Positions 21,801-34,178 are shown, counted from the stretch's first letter. The stretch is DNA of 64,000 nt from Mesorhabditis belari (GCA_958450365.1 CAUEEP010000667.1:269001-333000), one strand, 5' to 3'. Program-made: numbers and translations. Notes: a model not told the origin generated them from the sequence alone.

Positions 21801-24800
21801 TCTTTTAACCGTTTGCAAATTGGTCGGATTTGAACCAAGATATACAAAAAACAAACTTCTAAAAACCAACGTTAAAAGATTTTTGTCCATGACTGTATTT
21901 CGGGCATGAGGATTCTGAGGTTGTATCAGTTTTTGCCTGACTTTTTGAGAAAAACGCGTTGCAAATTTGGGTATCAACGATTCATAATGGTTTTTTTCTT
22001 TCATGACTGAATGGTGTGGGAAATGTGCGCGTTCTCAATCTACGGCTTTTTGTTCACTGGTTTAAATCCGCTTAACTTTTTGCTTTCTTTTGCAAAACTT
22101 TTAATAATACTTTTTATGGACTTTAGATGTTTTGCCACCACTCTTTCAGAACAAAAAGCAACAAATTTTTTGGAAATCTACTTATTAAAGACTGGTAGAA
22201 AACTAATAGAAAAGGCCAAAAATTACTTACCGTAAATACTGTAATTGGACCCCATGGGGTACTATTTTTTCCCTCCCCCTCTAGGGTGGGGTACTATTAG
22301 AGGGTGGGTCACTATTTTACACCACTATTCAAGTTACCAAATCAGGATACATTCAAATAATTTGTTCAAAAGCAAACTTTTTCTTTAGCTTTTATTGGTT
22401 TTAACCATTCGAAAATTTAACAGCAAAACGAAACAAAAACAACTAACAAGCGAAATCAATAGAAACATCCGAATCAATGAATTCATCATTTTCTTGATCA
22501 TCAATTCCTCGATGTCCTTGAAATCCCGTCGATGCGAGCGGCTCCAAGAGGTCCTCGATTTCCGTCTCTGTCCGATTTCCATCTCTGATCTCTAACACCA
22601 ACTTCTTTGGCTCCAACCGCTTCGATGCACTTGCTCGTCGAAGCATCTAGCCAAACCGCCGTCTCATCGCAAGCAACAATGTGCTTGTAATCGCCTTCTT
22701 TGATTGTCTTGCTCAGCCTCAGAATGTGCTCGAAGATGGTCTTCTCAAATTTGCTCGACAGCTTTTGACAAGTTGTTGTTGGTGCCCTCAAAGAAAGTTG
22801 GTGGCGCCTCAAGAACGACTCCATCCAGCCATGGCTTCTTTTGAAAGAAATTTCAGTTTTTTCGAATCGATTAGCCGCTTCATTCCAGATAATCTGGCGT
22901 GTCACTCGTTTCTTCTCGGCTCGACGATCCCGTATCCATTCAGCCAAACCGATATCAATCCCTCAATCAATCAGAGTTCAAGTGGCTTCTAAGTGATTCA
23001 GGTCTTCTAAGTGGGCCAATCTTTATCATTTCGTTGTTACTTTGTTGCACTTGTTGAGAACTACAATCATAAAGATTGGCCCACTTAGAAGAAAGTTATG
23101 GCGAGTTGCGCAAAAAATCTGGCGCAAAGTAGCCACCGCAAAAATTAAAAACAACAAATTTATGGGATAAAATTAAAAATACAAACGATTTCTGAAAGTA
23201 CATGAAAATTTTCCGCTTTAAAAGAGTTGTTTGTATTTACGCGTTAGGTGGGGGTGGGGTACTATTAGAGGGGTGGGGTACTATTAGAGGGGTGGGGTAT
23301 TATTTTTTCCCTCCCCCTCTAGGGTGGGTACTATCAGAGGGGGGGGGGGTCCAATTACAGTATTTACGGTATATTCAAATTTGACGACTTTTCAACGACT
23401 CACCTGCACTTCTGCCAACAATATGGTATCTCGAGGTGGGGAATTCCGATATTTCCATGGAACAACTCAATAGTTTCGTGAAAATCAGGACAGCTAAAGT
23501 CGCCGGTGGCTCCGTTTTTCTGGGTGAAATTCGCACACAAAGACTGTTGTTCATGCGGGTAGAAACCGGCCACATATTCGTCCTGGAGAGCGAAGATTTT
23601 GGGTCAATAAAAACCGAAAAACCCCTTCATGTGCAGCCACGATTGAGCACTTTTGATAGACTCCACCAATCGTATCATTGTGATAAGAAGCAATGCAACT
23701 GCCATTCACGTTGGCCTGAAAAAAAAGTCTGGCTAGGAAGATGGGGAAAAAGTTTATCTAAAAGTTAGTACAGGGTGGCTGAAAAGTTCTGTCCGCATTA
23801 ATAGACATGTCTTTATAATAAAACTTTGTCAAGATACAGCAAAATAAAACCCAAATTTAGAAAATTTGACTGTTTTTATCTTTTATATGTCGTTTTAAAG
23901 AGAAATTTGTTTTTTGAAGTGCGTTTTTAATGTTTTTTCAATCTTATGCAACTCCCTTAAACTCCCGCCATTTTTAAGCTCGACTAACAATGTTTGAGAC
24001 TCTCAAAATCAATAATTTCAAAAGCAATCTGATTGTGTAAAGTATAGTTCTAAAGAAAAATGCTTCTTTTTTCAGATAGATTATCAAAGTTTGCTTTTAA
24101 GGAAGTCAAAACTGGTTTAGAGAACGAATTGTAGAAACTTGACACACGATCAAACTGAAAAACGGTATTGGCTCATAGGAAATAATACTAAAAGTCTTAG
24201 AAACCATACTTTTCGTATCTCCAGGTTTATCTGACTCGCGTAGAGTAAAAAATTGTGTAACCATTCAAATTTAAGACACATTAGGCCTTTACAATTTTTA
24301 TTATAGAGATAAATCTACTATGACGTACAGAAATTTTCAGCTATTGAAGCTGTAGAATCATGAATAAAATTTGGATCCTCTTGTCTTGATGGATTATCAA
24401 GGGAATCGTATGCGTAGATTCCGAATTTCAACAAATCAGACTTCGCTGTCACGTCAAATTTGGGCTAAAAGGCAAAAACTACGCAACTGAACGCTTTTCC
24501 GCAGTTTTTGCCTTTTCGGAACTGCCTTTTTACCTTCTACACATGCGATTCCCGTATATGATAATATTTCTAAAGCTCTACAGCCTTTCCTAAGGCTTTT
24601 TCCAGCTAAAAAAGGGACTCAAATGTCCAGGTGCGCAAAAAAGGTTGCATTTGTCCAACCGCCCAAATTTGCTTGGTCTTTTGGGCATAGAAAACCCGCA
24701 TTGGGCTGGTCTTATCCGAGCCAAAAATCTCATGAATAAACCCTCCAAACAAACCCTTAGATCGAAATTCTGTGCCCTCGGATCCATGCATCCTTGAATC

Positions 24801-27800
24801 TTGTTCATCCGATAGTAGGTCTCAGTAGCGTTTCGGATTGCATTGCTGATCCGTGTGATCGTCGCGTGATCATATCCCCTCATCGTTTGCTCGTTGATCA
24901 TCGTGAACAGTGGGATTCCGGACCGATCGATTACCACGAGATCGTCAACGAGCAGATGGCTCTGAAATTATTGACTAGAAAAACACAGCCAACATTTTTG
25001 GAGAGTTTGAAATTATTCTAGAACAGTTCTGACGAGCGGTACTGGCCTAAATATGAGTAATTTTTGTTTCCTTTATCGTGACCAAAGGTTTGCATCTATT
25101 ATTAGGCTATTAGGCCCATCTATTAGGCTTGACTAGGCCTATCAGGCAAAGCAATATTCTAGGCAAACTTTCCAGCAAGGAGCTCACCGTGTTGCTGCCC
25201 GGCTCGACGCTAAACAATCGATTCACATTCGGCCCACCGCGGCTCTTGATCTGTGTGTGTTTCAACGAGTTCTCGAAGTGTTCCTTCGATTTCGTGTAGG
25301 TTTGAGTGGAGTAGGAGATTCCACCCGAGAACACGCCGACATTCGAGAGGAAACTCGCCGATGCAGCCGCGCGCACCTCCGAGAAACGAATCTCCTGATG
25401 CTCGCGGATATTCGACTCGACATAGTCCTCCTGCTCGATCACAGCCCCCAATTCGGTCCTCGTGATCACATGAGTGCCATAGTCACGGATCATCAACTCA
25501 GCTAAAAAATATGTTTATTCGGGTGGCTAAAATCTCTAGTTGCCTTAGCTTTTGAAGTCTCTTATCCCGAATAAAATAGATAGAGATCAGTGTTAGTATA
25601 AAATAATCAAGAACGGTTTTCTACGCTATTAGATGAGGACTTACAAAGTTCACTGGAGTTAAAGTTATCAAATCTAATAAAATTAGACTTCTCACAGTTA
25701 CAACTCATATCAATCATAGTTTTCTGAGTACCAAAAGTAACTAGCTTTAAAATACCGAGATATCTCGCTCTCCATGGTAGCCCATTTATGTACGCATCAT
25801 TGATGGCAAGCAATCGTTCCTGGAAAGTCGGATGTAATCGTGTTTGCCCTTGAACGATAGCCGTGTAAGCTTTGTAATCCAAAGAGGTGTGTAAGAGGGA
25901 GGATTTTTCAAGGCCGAATCGCTCCTTCGACTCCTGATTCGTCGTGCTGAAGGAGCCGGAGATGCCAAAATGCCCATACGAATATCCGGCCTCCAGGTTG
26001 ATTTTTTCGGTTCTCGAGGTGAAATAACTCTGGTAGTGCTCGTGGAAATTGGCCATCTAAATTTGATAGGAATATCAAATAGAAAAAGTATTAGAAAACA
26101 TTTTGATCTAAAGTCGGAAACTGCTTGAGAACATTGATTACCACTAGGGGAGTCGAGCCCTTGACCTCTGGCTCTAGACAGGCACTCTACCCATTGAGCC
26201 ATCCAATACAATGATCTCAATCTTGCCAGAGAACGGTTAGAAAATGAGAAGCTACTTTGTAACTTCCAACTAAACGGCTGACCACTTGTGGAAGTCTTAG
26301 GCTTTCTCGGCTCCGGGTCGCCCTTACAAGGGAAGTACCCCAGCTCGCAATCGCCAAACGCTCAAGGAGAAGTTATAGAACCGACTAAGCTGATGAAAAT
26401 GCTGCAACAATTAGCTGCCCATACGTAAAAGCAAGATATTTAATATAGAAGTTTTCAACATCTCTGTTAAAAGGCTTTTCTCGCGCGACATCTATATGCA
26501 AAAGAAAAGCGATGCAAAAGAAAAGCGATGCAAAAGAAATTTCGATTGGTATAAAATGTTATATTTTTTAAATCGGAAATCTTATTTGATTTTCTTTTGT
26601 ATATTTTTACTCTTGGATATTTACTTTATTTCTATGTTTTTTCTAAGTCAGAGCTTTCACTTTTTAATTGATATTTGCTTTAGATCATGATGGATTAAAA
26701 GTATTAGGTTGGTGCAGATGAAACTTCCGTTGGAACCATAAACAAAATTTATTATAAAAATCCTAATACAGAACCTCAATCCAAAAGATATTCGCCATCA
26801 TTATTAATGACTCTTTGCCATCTTCCACGCAGAGAATGGATGCCCTTTTCGAAGAACTCGGGCAACTGCGACTCGAAGAATTTGGACACCCAGATTTCAA
26901 CTTCTTCGCGGTTTTTGAATTCTTTTTCTGCTAGAGAGTGCTGCATTGACCGAAACAAGTGGTAGTCGGATGGGGCCAAGTCCGGGCTATATGGGGGGAA
27001 TTTGGACACCCAGATTTCAACTTCTTCGCGGTTTTTGAATTTTTTTTCTGCTAGAGAGTGCTGCATTGACCGAAACAAGTGGTAGTCGGATGGGGCCAAG
27101 TCCGGGCTATATGGCGGATGAGGCAGAACTTCCCAGCCCAATTCCTCGATTTTCTGCTGGGTGATCTTTGCGGTGTGGGGTCGAGCGTTATCGTGGAGGA
27201 ATTTTGTAGTCGCCGTGTTATTGCCTTCACGACGCAATGCCTGGTCCACGCGGCTCAATTGGGCTTTGTAGAGATCCGCCGTGACTCTTTGGCCCGAATC
27301 CAGCACCTCAAAATACACGAGACCTTTACTATTCCACCAAATACAGAGCATCACCTTTTTTCCGTGGATATTCGGTTTGGGAGTCGGTTTTGGCGGTTCA
27401 CCGGCGCCCAACCACTGCCGTTTTCTTGTTGTGCTGTCGTAACATATCCACTTTTCATCTGCCGTAACAATGGAGTCCAGAAAACCGGCGGTCTTTGCGC
27501 GGCGGACGAGAATTCTAGCCATTGTAGCTCGAGCCGCTTTGTTTGCGTCGGTGAGCTGATGTGGCACCTATTTTCCACACCGATTCGTCTTACCAATTGC
27601 GTGCAAATGGCGGAGAATGGTTGTATGGTCGCAGTCAAACAGCTCTGCAAGCTCCCGAGTTTTTTGGCATGGATTCGATTCGATAGCGTTCTTCAACTCA
27701 TCGTTGTCGACAATTTGAGGCGGATTCCCGCGTTTTTCGTCTTCCAAACTCTCATCACCGTCTCGGAAGCACTGAAACCAAGTCCGACATTGACGTTCGG

Positions 27801-29560
27801 ACAACACGTCATCGCCGAATGCTTTGCACAGAGCACGATGAGATTCCGCAGGCGTTCTGCCTTGTTTAAAATCATACAAATAGCAAACCCGCACTCGAAA
27901 TTTTTCGTCAACCATTTTCTAGAAGCTAAAAATTACTTCAAATTAAGTAAAACACATAAGTCTTAGATATCAAAAGACGCGCAAAGAGACGCTCTTTCAG
28001 ATAGACAAATATCTTCCATAAAAACTTTTATTAGGTTCAAAATATAAACAAACAAGTGTGACGGAAGTTTCATCTGCACCAACCTAATATTATGCTCGGT
28101 GCTGTAAAAAATTCTAAAAAAACTACAAAACTACGGTGCTTGTCTTCTCTACGCGCTTGTCTTCTCTACTTAAATCCTTCGACTGTCAATTTTCTCCGTG
28201 ACAACGCGCCAGCTCACACAGCGAAAGCTTCTTGTATGGAGTTAGAGGAATTAAGATGAAGGGTTTTACGCCATATAGTCCAGACTTATCACCATCTGAT
28301 TTTCATTAAATGAAGCTGAAACTTTAATCTTGTTATTAAATGGCTAGCATAGCAGTAATCAAAGTGATGCTCTCTAGATAGAAGGTCATTCACTAGAGTA
28401 GTCAAAACTCTAAGTCTCCAAGTCTCTTTCCTCGAAAGATGAAAAGTTTTACCGCGTGCTCTATATAGTCCAGACTTATCACCATCTGATTTTCACCCCT
28501 TCAGATCTATTTTTTTTGTAATTTTAACAAAACTAATACAATTTCTTTTAATTGTCCCTTCTATATTTCAATAAATAAAGAAAATTGACAAAGAAAAGAT
28601 AGGAAAAATAAAATTTTATTCAAGTTAAAATTTGTGGATTCTGATATTCTTTGCTACTTTTTGATTACCGAATTAAGTTTTTTATCTTTCTCTAGCTCTT
28701 GTAGAATTAAAATCTGTCCTTACGAATATTTATTTACAAATAGGAATTTGGATGGGTAAAATGGGTAAGCGAAAACCAAAAATGGTCATTAAGTGAAGCT
28801 GAAACTTTGAACTTGTTATTAAATGGCTAGCATAGCAGTAATCAAAGTGATGCTCTCTAGATAGAAGGTCATTCACTAGAGTAGTCAAAATTCTAAGTCT
28901 CCAAGTCTCTTTCCTCTCCAAGCAAAAAAAAGTTCTCACCTTGACCAAGTTGATCTTTTTGATTGGATAGATTTGCATATCATCGGGCACGAGATATTTC
29001 CCATCTGGGGTGGTCAGACATTTCTCGAAAGTCAAATCAAGTACTTCAGCCATCTCCAAATTCAATAAATTATCCCATCCCATTCCAGCCATTCCCTCTA
29101 AGGTTGTCAGGTCATGATGGCCCAACTCGCGACGACAAATTTCGGCTGCAGACCGAATTTTTTCGTTTTTCTGGCTTTGGAGAGTATTTGGATCATCACT
29201 TCTCACAGAAAAGGTGAAAAGAAGTAGCTGAAAAAGGATTTTAGAAACTTTTACAAAGAAAGAATTTCTGTAAAGGTTCCAATACAAGGCTTTTGTAGTT
29301 TTTTTAGAATTTTAATAATCTGCAGCAGCAATCAAAGCTATCTTTGTCCCTAGGTAAAAAAGGTTTGGATTATTTTTAACTTTCAAGAAATTCTTAGCAT
29401 GTTTTGTTTAGATTGGAACATACGAGATTCTTAAGAAAACACTTATTAGAATGTTACGAATTGTAAGCTCTAATTGTAAGCTCTAACTGTAAGCTCTAAT
29501 TCTAAGCTTTAGTCTAGTATAAAGTGAAATTCTGATTACCAATGATATTTCCTTGAGCAT
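18830..29560 (-). CDS. MPEG1/perforin-2-like MACPF protein, 12 intact exons (698 codons) plus a damaged membrane-anchor exon
   Basis: Exons (minus): 29560-29540, 29227-28940, 26056-25756, 25501-25188, 24961-24755, 23715-23623, 23582-23404, 20702-20497, 20457-20378, 20330-20170, 19728-19594, 19307-19199; all phases agree. Signal peptide at residues 1-17, split by intron 1. The MACPF domain shows GMGWDNL near the start and the family signature YGTHVIT (211-217), then the DFSCP, GGVYQKC and FLFGG cysteine-rich blocks of the MPEG1 P2 region. Perforin-2 proteins insert pores in membranes of engulfed microbes and are type I membrane proteins. Exon 13 (19018 downward) should encode the transmembrane helix and a short tail to 18830. 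Here an extra G at the acceptor puts it out of frame, giving a stop (TAA, 18989-18991) nine residues later, and a T is also missing downstream relative to the copy at 39.2 kb. So the product is soluble and truncated, or the gene is dying, or these are assembly errors. Introns hold mariner, Tc1-like and pogo-like elements. Confidence 0.85.
19085..19190. repeat. Short tandem repeat (GGTTGCTRAGCAATTGCTAA)
   Basis: About 4-5 imperfect units in the last intron of the MPEG1-like gene; the same array is in the copy at 39025-39090. Confidence 0.8.
19356..19583. repeat. Hairpin element
   Basis: Two ~85-bp inverted arms (ATCTGGGCAATTTTCGGCGT and complement) around a short core. Half of it reappears at 38695-38850. 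Intron of the MPEG1-like gene. Confidence 0.75.
19868..20126. mobile_element. Small MITE-like element
   Basis: Ends GTATGCTACGCTC and GAGCGTAGCATAC are inverted; AAAGTTTCCCG/CGGGAAACTTT motifs recur inside. Intron of the MPEG1-like gene. Confidence 0.55.
20876..21897 (+). mobile_element. Tc1-like element, rearranged
   Basis: Long (~150 bp) TIRs begin TACAGTCATGGACAAA and end with the complement. The plus strand at 21313-21639 encodes the C-terminal part of a Tc1-type transposase, including SPDLNVIED (the DD34E Glu region) and the PRRIQAVI tail. The last ~110 bp of this reading frame are also present upstream at 21235-21345, so the element is internally duplicated and the N-terminal two-thirds is missing. 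In intron 7 of the MPEG1-like gene. Confidence 0.8.
22228..23371 (-). mobile_element. Pogo/Tigger-like element, defective
   Basis: TIRs TACCGTAAATACTGTAATTG and complement, with several GGGGTACTATTAGAGG repeats just inside both ends. The minus strand (22947-22501) encodes a CENP-B-type helix-turn-helix piece (RSHGWMESFLRRH) followed by the first DDE motif CDETAVWLD; the rest of the catalytic domain is absent or shifted. 22987-23094 forms a ~35-bp hairpin (GTGGGCCAATCTTTAT). In intron 7 of the MPEG1-like gene. Confidence 0.8.
23772..24330. repeat. Diverged element with CAGGGTGGCTGAAAAGTT terminus
   Basis: The left terminus matches the MITE at 33774-33957; 24185-24300 matches its interior. The piece in between is unrelated, so the copy is interrupted or is a larger family member. 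In intron 5 of the MPEG1-like gene. Confidence 0.55.
24600..24665. repeat. Fragment of the GCGCAAAAAAGGT MITE
   Basis: Matches the terminus of the element at 43742-44246 (AAATGTCCAGGTGCGCAAAA). In intron 5 of the MPEG1-like gene. Confidence 0.55.
26143..26210 (-). repeat. tRNA-like sequence
   Basis: Minus strand: GGATGGCTCAATGGGTAGAG (D-arm) and AAGGGCTCGACTCCC (T-arm) with a degraded anticodon arm. In an intron of the MPEG1-like gene. Confidence 0.5.
26702..28089 (-). mobile_element. Mariner element 2, near-intact but dead
   Basis: About 1.39 kb with TIRs TTAGGTTGGTGCAGATGAAA and complement. The transposase reads 27915-26776: helix-turn-helix N-terminus, TADEKW (first Asp), HDNARPH (second), YSPDLAPSDY (third). 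Two lesions: a TAG at 27568-27570 in place of the conserved Trp codon before the VPHQL linker, and an in-frame 120-bp tandem duplication (26881-27000 = 27001-27120) that doubles the third catalytic motif. In intron 2 of the MPEG1-like gene. Confidence 0.9.
28175..28500 (+). pseudogene. Mariner-like transposase scraps, duplicated
   Basis: 28180-28312 reads LRDNAPAHTAKA (second catalytic Asp) then YSPDLSPSDFH; 28452-28497 repeats the YSPDLSPSDFH part. A flanking ~130-bp sequence at 28313-28435 is also found at 28786-28918. In intron 2 of the MPEG1-like gene. Confidence 0.65.
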
Positions 29561-30400
29561 CGAAGCGGCAAAATTGTTTCGTCGTTGAATGAATGCAAAT
29601 GAATTCATGGACAATTCTGAACCTCTGATAACAGCAAAATCAGCTTTCACTTTCTTTGAAATTCTTTTGCGAAAGCTAATGCCCAAAATTTTATGAAATC
29701 TTTTATTTTATGAATTCTAAACTTAAGGCCTTTCTCTGCTTTCCTTGAGCTGATTGATAAGGCTTTTTTATCCTTTTCTAGGCAATTTTTGAGACCTTTT
29801 GGCAAGCTGATAAACACTTTGAATCATCAAAAAATTAAGACACTTTTTTGGGAAAGGAATTTGCGCAAGAAAATTCTCTTTTCATAAACACGGACTATGA
29901 ACTTTTGGAGGGAAATTTTGCAAGCTAAGCAAAATTCTCGTAAATTTTCCATTCAACTTAAAGCGATTCTATCAGAAATTCGGTGTGACATTCAACTAGA
30001 AATTAATCCTTCAAAAATTCTGACCAGAAACCAAAAACAAGGATATAAAGTTCAGTTAATCCAAAAAAAGGTTAACAGAACATTCTATTCCTTGTTGTAC
30101 TTGTTGAATTTGACTTGCTTGTGTGGATTTATGAAAGAAGCAAAGATAAAACTAAAAAAAGAGTGATCTTTAAATTCTCTCTCATTCTTGACTCATTCTT
30201 GATCTTTTCCATTGTTGTTGAAGTTGGAAAGTTGATAATTTTTAAAATTCTCAGCAGTTCCAGTGACCTTTCCTCGAATTCTTTTTAGCTAGCCGTTCTT
30301 TATTTTGTTTGTCAAGCAGTAAGTCACCTTACAAAAATTTGGAAGGCCCAAGGACACGAGAAGGTTTTATGCACAATTAGAATGTCTATCTGTCAATATA
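29561..30400. other. Intergenic, no gene recognised
   Basis: AT-rich. One open plus-strand stretch (29897-30166, Lys/Ile/Leu-rich) has no family motif or splice context that would support it. Confidence 0.4.
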
Positions 30401-32540
30401 TGAACTCAAATCATAATTCCGGCCAACTCCTGGGCAATTGTGGCAATGATTGGATAGAGTTTCCCTCCACCATTCGAGCATTTCCCATGATGGTGTGAAG
30501 TTTACAATGAAAAATAGAGAAACAGCCTGGTTGCTTTACCTGTACAATATCTTGCAACTTGGGTGTCGTAAAAGAATATGAAATTTCAAAGGTTTTAGTA
30601 CACAATACCATTAGAGTTTTGATTGATTTAAGAAAAACAATTTTCTGTACCACCGAACGGCGAAAACCGACTAAGAACGGAGAGCCCTTTAATACGAATT
30701 AAATGGAAATTCATTGATTTTAAAAACGCAAAGTGGCGAGAAACGGGTTAGTTACATAATAGAAGTGAATAAAGGGGATAAATGATCCTGAGAATAAAGG
30801 GTTTATATTCTCTGAACTAGTGGTGTCATGTATCTGTTTGGCTGACCTTAATCTTGACCGATTGCACATCATCATAACTCCACCACTGTTTTCCAAAGAT
30901 CAACCATGGCACTTTTTCCTCAGCCTGCCAATGTCTCGTCGCTCCAGCAGCCAGCATTTCACAAATCTAGAGAGGTTTAACAATTATAATAGCTAGAAGC
31001 TGTTTCCCTATATCGGACACCTCAAAGTAAGCGGTCATGCCGGCTTCGTCGCTGAAGTGGTGAGCGGGAGCCACGGTGTTGCCAGTAGAACCTGGCTGAA
31101 TGGCAGATGAATTCTAAAACTCTGTATCATTATTGAGTTTTGGGTTATAACTCAGTTATTACTCAGTTCTCTAACCCTTTACTAGCAGAAATAGGAATAT
31201 TTTTTCTAGAATTTCAACAAAAAAAGAAATCATCGTTAAAACCTAGAGCTTACTATTAGCAAAAAGTCGAAAAAGCAAAAGCAAAAAGTCAAACTAAGAC
31301 TAACATTTCTGGTTTTTAAGCAAAAACTCAAAGAATTCAGTTCAAGCAACCTTCAACCCCCATCCATGTCCGTAGGGTTCAATGCCGATCACAATTTTCG
31401 CCTTGGGGAATCCTCTATTGTGCCATGCGTGAGCAGTCCAGTTCTACAAGTTGCATAGCTCACGATTTCTTCTTTAGTTGGGTAAATGAACCGAAGAGCT
31501 GTCTATAAACGGTGTGCCAAGCGCGTTTATGTTTTTTTCCCACACCTCCGCTTCTCGCTCACCACAGGAGCAACCAGCTCAGTTATCCCAAACAAAACGG
31601 CAAACTTTATGAATGAAACTACCGTATCTTTTCTAATAAATATACCTATTTCGACAGGGATTATTGTGTGGCAGTCCTTTACTTAGGAAATATCTCTAGC
31701 AGAGCTGTTATGTAGCTTTTGCGAGCTTTTCGCGATCTAGCAAAGCTCAAATAGAAGTACTCGTGTATTAAAAGGAATACAGTTATTTATAATCTTCTTT
31801 CAAAACATTTACCGCATTGTATTGACTTTGCGGTGGTAGCAAACCGGCTCTTTTATATAGAGCCGAATTCGTTCCCGTTTCCCCACCACTAGCAGAGGGG
31901 AATCAGAAGTCATAAGTCATCACGTTGAGAAAGTCGAGAGAACTGATGAATCTTTGATGATTCCATTGAATATTCGCCTACTTGACCATTTCCGGTACAT
32001 CGTAGCCGGTCATCTCATCCACACCGGCCGCCACAGCAGCCGTCAACAAGAGCCTCGGTTTCCCAGATTGACGAGCCTCGGCAACCATTGCCGCTTTAAG
32101 GACCTAATATTTTATGTACAAAACGGTCCAAAATTGTAGGTGAAATGCTTATTATTTATTATTATTAACTATCTCGATCTCTTCAAAGCTGGAATTTTAC
32201 AATAGACACAAAGTATTTCAAAAATCAAATTTCAGCATTCAAATAAGACCAAAAAGCCAAGAAAATTCAAGATTTTTGCAAAGTAAAGTTTTCTGATTTC
32301 ATCTCTTTTTTTTAATGGCCTCAATTTTATGAATTATTCTGTCCAATACGTTCTTAAGGCCTGGTCAAATCGTATAAAAATGTTGAAAGTTAAGTTTGAA
32401 GAAAAGTCTTCTGAAAGCCCTCTGAAAGTCTGGGATGATCTGAAAGGATGAGTATTCTGTTTTGAGGCAAAAGATGATGCTTACTTCTTTCTTCTTTCCT
32501 TTCTTTCTTCTTCCTTGTCTTTCTTATTTCTTCTAGGTAA

Positions 32541-32760
32541 GAAGTTGCCAAGTGGTAGTGCATCTACCAGGTAACCAGAAGGTCGAGGGTTCAATTCCCC
32601 TTCGGTTCCAAATTCTTTGACAATCTTTTTTTCTTTTGGTACCATTCCAGCACAGTTTTTTTTGGTTCCTGTTCGGTACAGTTTTGGTTCCTTTTCGGTA
32701 CAGTTTTGGTTTGCTTTCGGTACAGTTTTGGTTCCTTTTCGGTACTTGGTCACTGTGGAC
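32541..32760. repeat. tRNA-like sequence and GGTACAGTTTTGGTTCC repeat
   Basis: 32541-32611 has a T-arm-like GAGGGTTCAATTCCC and a degenerate 5' half. 32637-32750 is an imperfect tandem of a ~22-bp unit (TTCGGTACAGTTTTGGTTCC). Both in an intron of the chitinase-like gene. Confidence 0.6.
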
Positions 32761-33021
32761 ATCTTTTCTAAAAGCTTGACAGCGTGCTCGGCTAAAAATG
32801 ATGATCATTTTGAATTTAATCTGTAATTTATTCATTGATATCAAATAAAGATTTTAAAACAAACATTTTTTCTAAAGGCTTTAACAAGAGCTCTAATTTT
32901 GTTTACAAATCTTTTTATTTGCATCTATAATTCGGAACGACTTTGTTATCTGAGTATCTAGCCATGTCTAATACATGTCTAATAATATTAATTCCTTAAA
33001 ACTTTGGTTTAAAGCTTCATA

Positions 33022-33322
33022 CAGGGTTCTGCCAAAAGTTCTATCATACTCTATTTATAGATTTTTACTATAAATACCAATCAAATTCAAATTTTTTGAC
33101 CTTGTTTTATGAATATTGAATAAAAACGTATAAAAAGTGTCAAATAAAATGGTTTTAAAAGAGTTTTATCGTTTACTAGTAAGCAATCTATGTCATTGAG
33201 CTAGATAGTTTAAAAGTTCTACTATTTTCTTATGATATTCTTCATTGAGCTGAAACAAAATTCAGTTTTTAAGCTTTGACTAACTTTAGGGAAGTGACAG
33301 AACTTTTCTTAAACCCTGTATA
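33022..33322. mobile_element. MITE next to a chitinase exon
   Basis: Termini TACAGGGTTCTGCCAAAAGT and a complementary end (GACAGAACTTTTC..ACCCTGTA). Its right end touches the splice donor at 33323; the pair MITE end plus exon edge was copied to 16364-16530. Confidence 0.65.
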
Positions 33323-33773
33323 CCTTCAGTAAAGCCACATAGTTGGGATTTCTATTCACAGGGAACTCCCAATCGAGATCGATTCCGTCAAAGCCATATT
33401 TTCGGACCCATTCGATTATCGAATTGATAAAAGTGTTTCGCCTTGTCAAAATCGATGTCATTTCCTGAAAATATGTCTATTTTTATTGATTTTTATTGGT
33501 TTTTTTTAAACCTCCCAAATCTTTGTCCCAAAACTTCCCCCGCCTACTGAGAGCAAGGTTTTTAGATCAGTGACTCTATAACTCTTTAGACGTTTTTAAT
33601 ATTATTTTTCCATCTTTACTTGATCTTGAAGGTGGTTTTATCAATGTAGGCAAAAGCGTAAATGATATGTGTGCACAGACCAGGTCTGTAGGCGGATACG
33701 GAGAACTTGGCTCGTCCCGTTCTAAAAAACCCGTCGATTAAGGAAATTTCATCACTTACAAAAGTAATACAGG

Positions 33774-33957
33774 GTGGCTGAAAAGTTCTGTCCGCATTAA
33801 TAGACGTGTTTTTATAATAAAACTTGTAAAAGCCTAAAGTGTCTTAAATTTTAATGGTTACACAATTTTTTACTCTACGCTAACGATATAAACCTGGACA
33901 TACGTAAAGCATGGTTTCAAAGACGTTTTTACCGACCAAACTTTTCAGTCACCTTGT
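33774..33957. mobile_element. MITE, CAGGGTGGCTGAAAAGTT termini
   Basis: About 180 bp; the right end AACTTTTCAGTCACCTTG mirrors the left. Related sequence at 23772-24330. In intron 2 of the chitinase-like gene. Confidence 0.7.
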
Positions 33958-34178
33958 AGGTTATTTAAATAAAGAGCTAGAGATTCGTGCAGACAAGATA
34001 TTTCTCCAAACTACTCCTGTAACGTCTCCCAATCACTACCTTCTACCCTATTTTCTGTTGTTCCCATTAGCGTGAACAAACTACAGTCAAAGTGTGTGCT
34101 TTAGTTGAATTGTGAAAGAAATTTCCAGGGTGGCATGATGTTTAAAAAATTCGATTTACAACAGTTTACGGAAAATTT

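Noticed and set aside
22395..22992. Several overlapping plus-strand frames in the pogo-like element
   Set aside because: The DDE/CENP-B motifs are on the minus strand; the plus frames are shadows.
24606..24791. Alternative frame at the end of MPEG1-like exon 5 (FGGFIHEIFG)
   Set aside because: Phase and homology support a donor at 24754 joining to 23715, where the expected Cys-rich block follows; the alternative frame runs into a MITE fragment.
29897..30166. 89-residue plus-strand frame
   Set aside because: No family motif, no splice context, AT-rich composition; left as unassigned.
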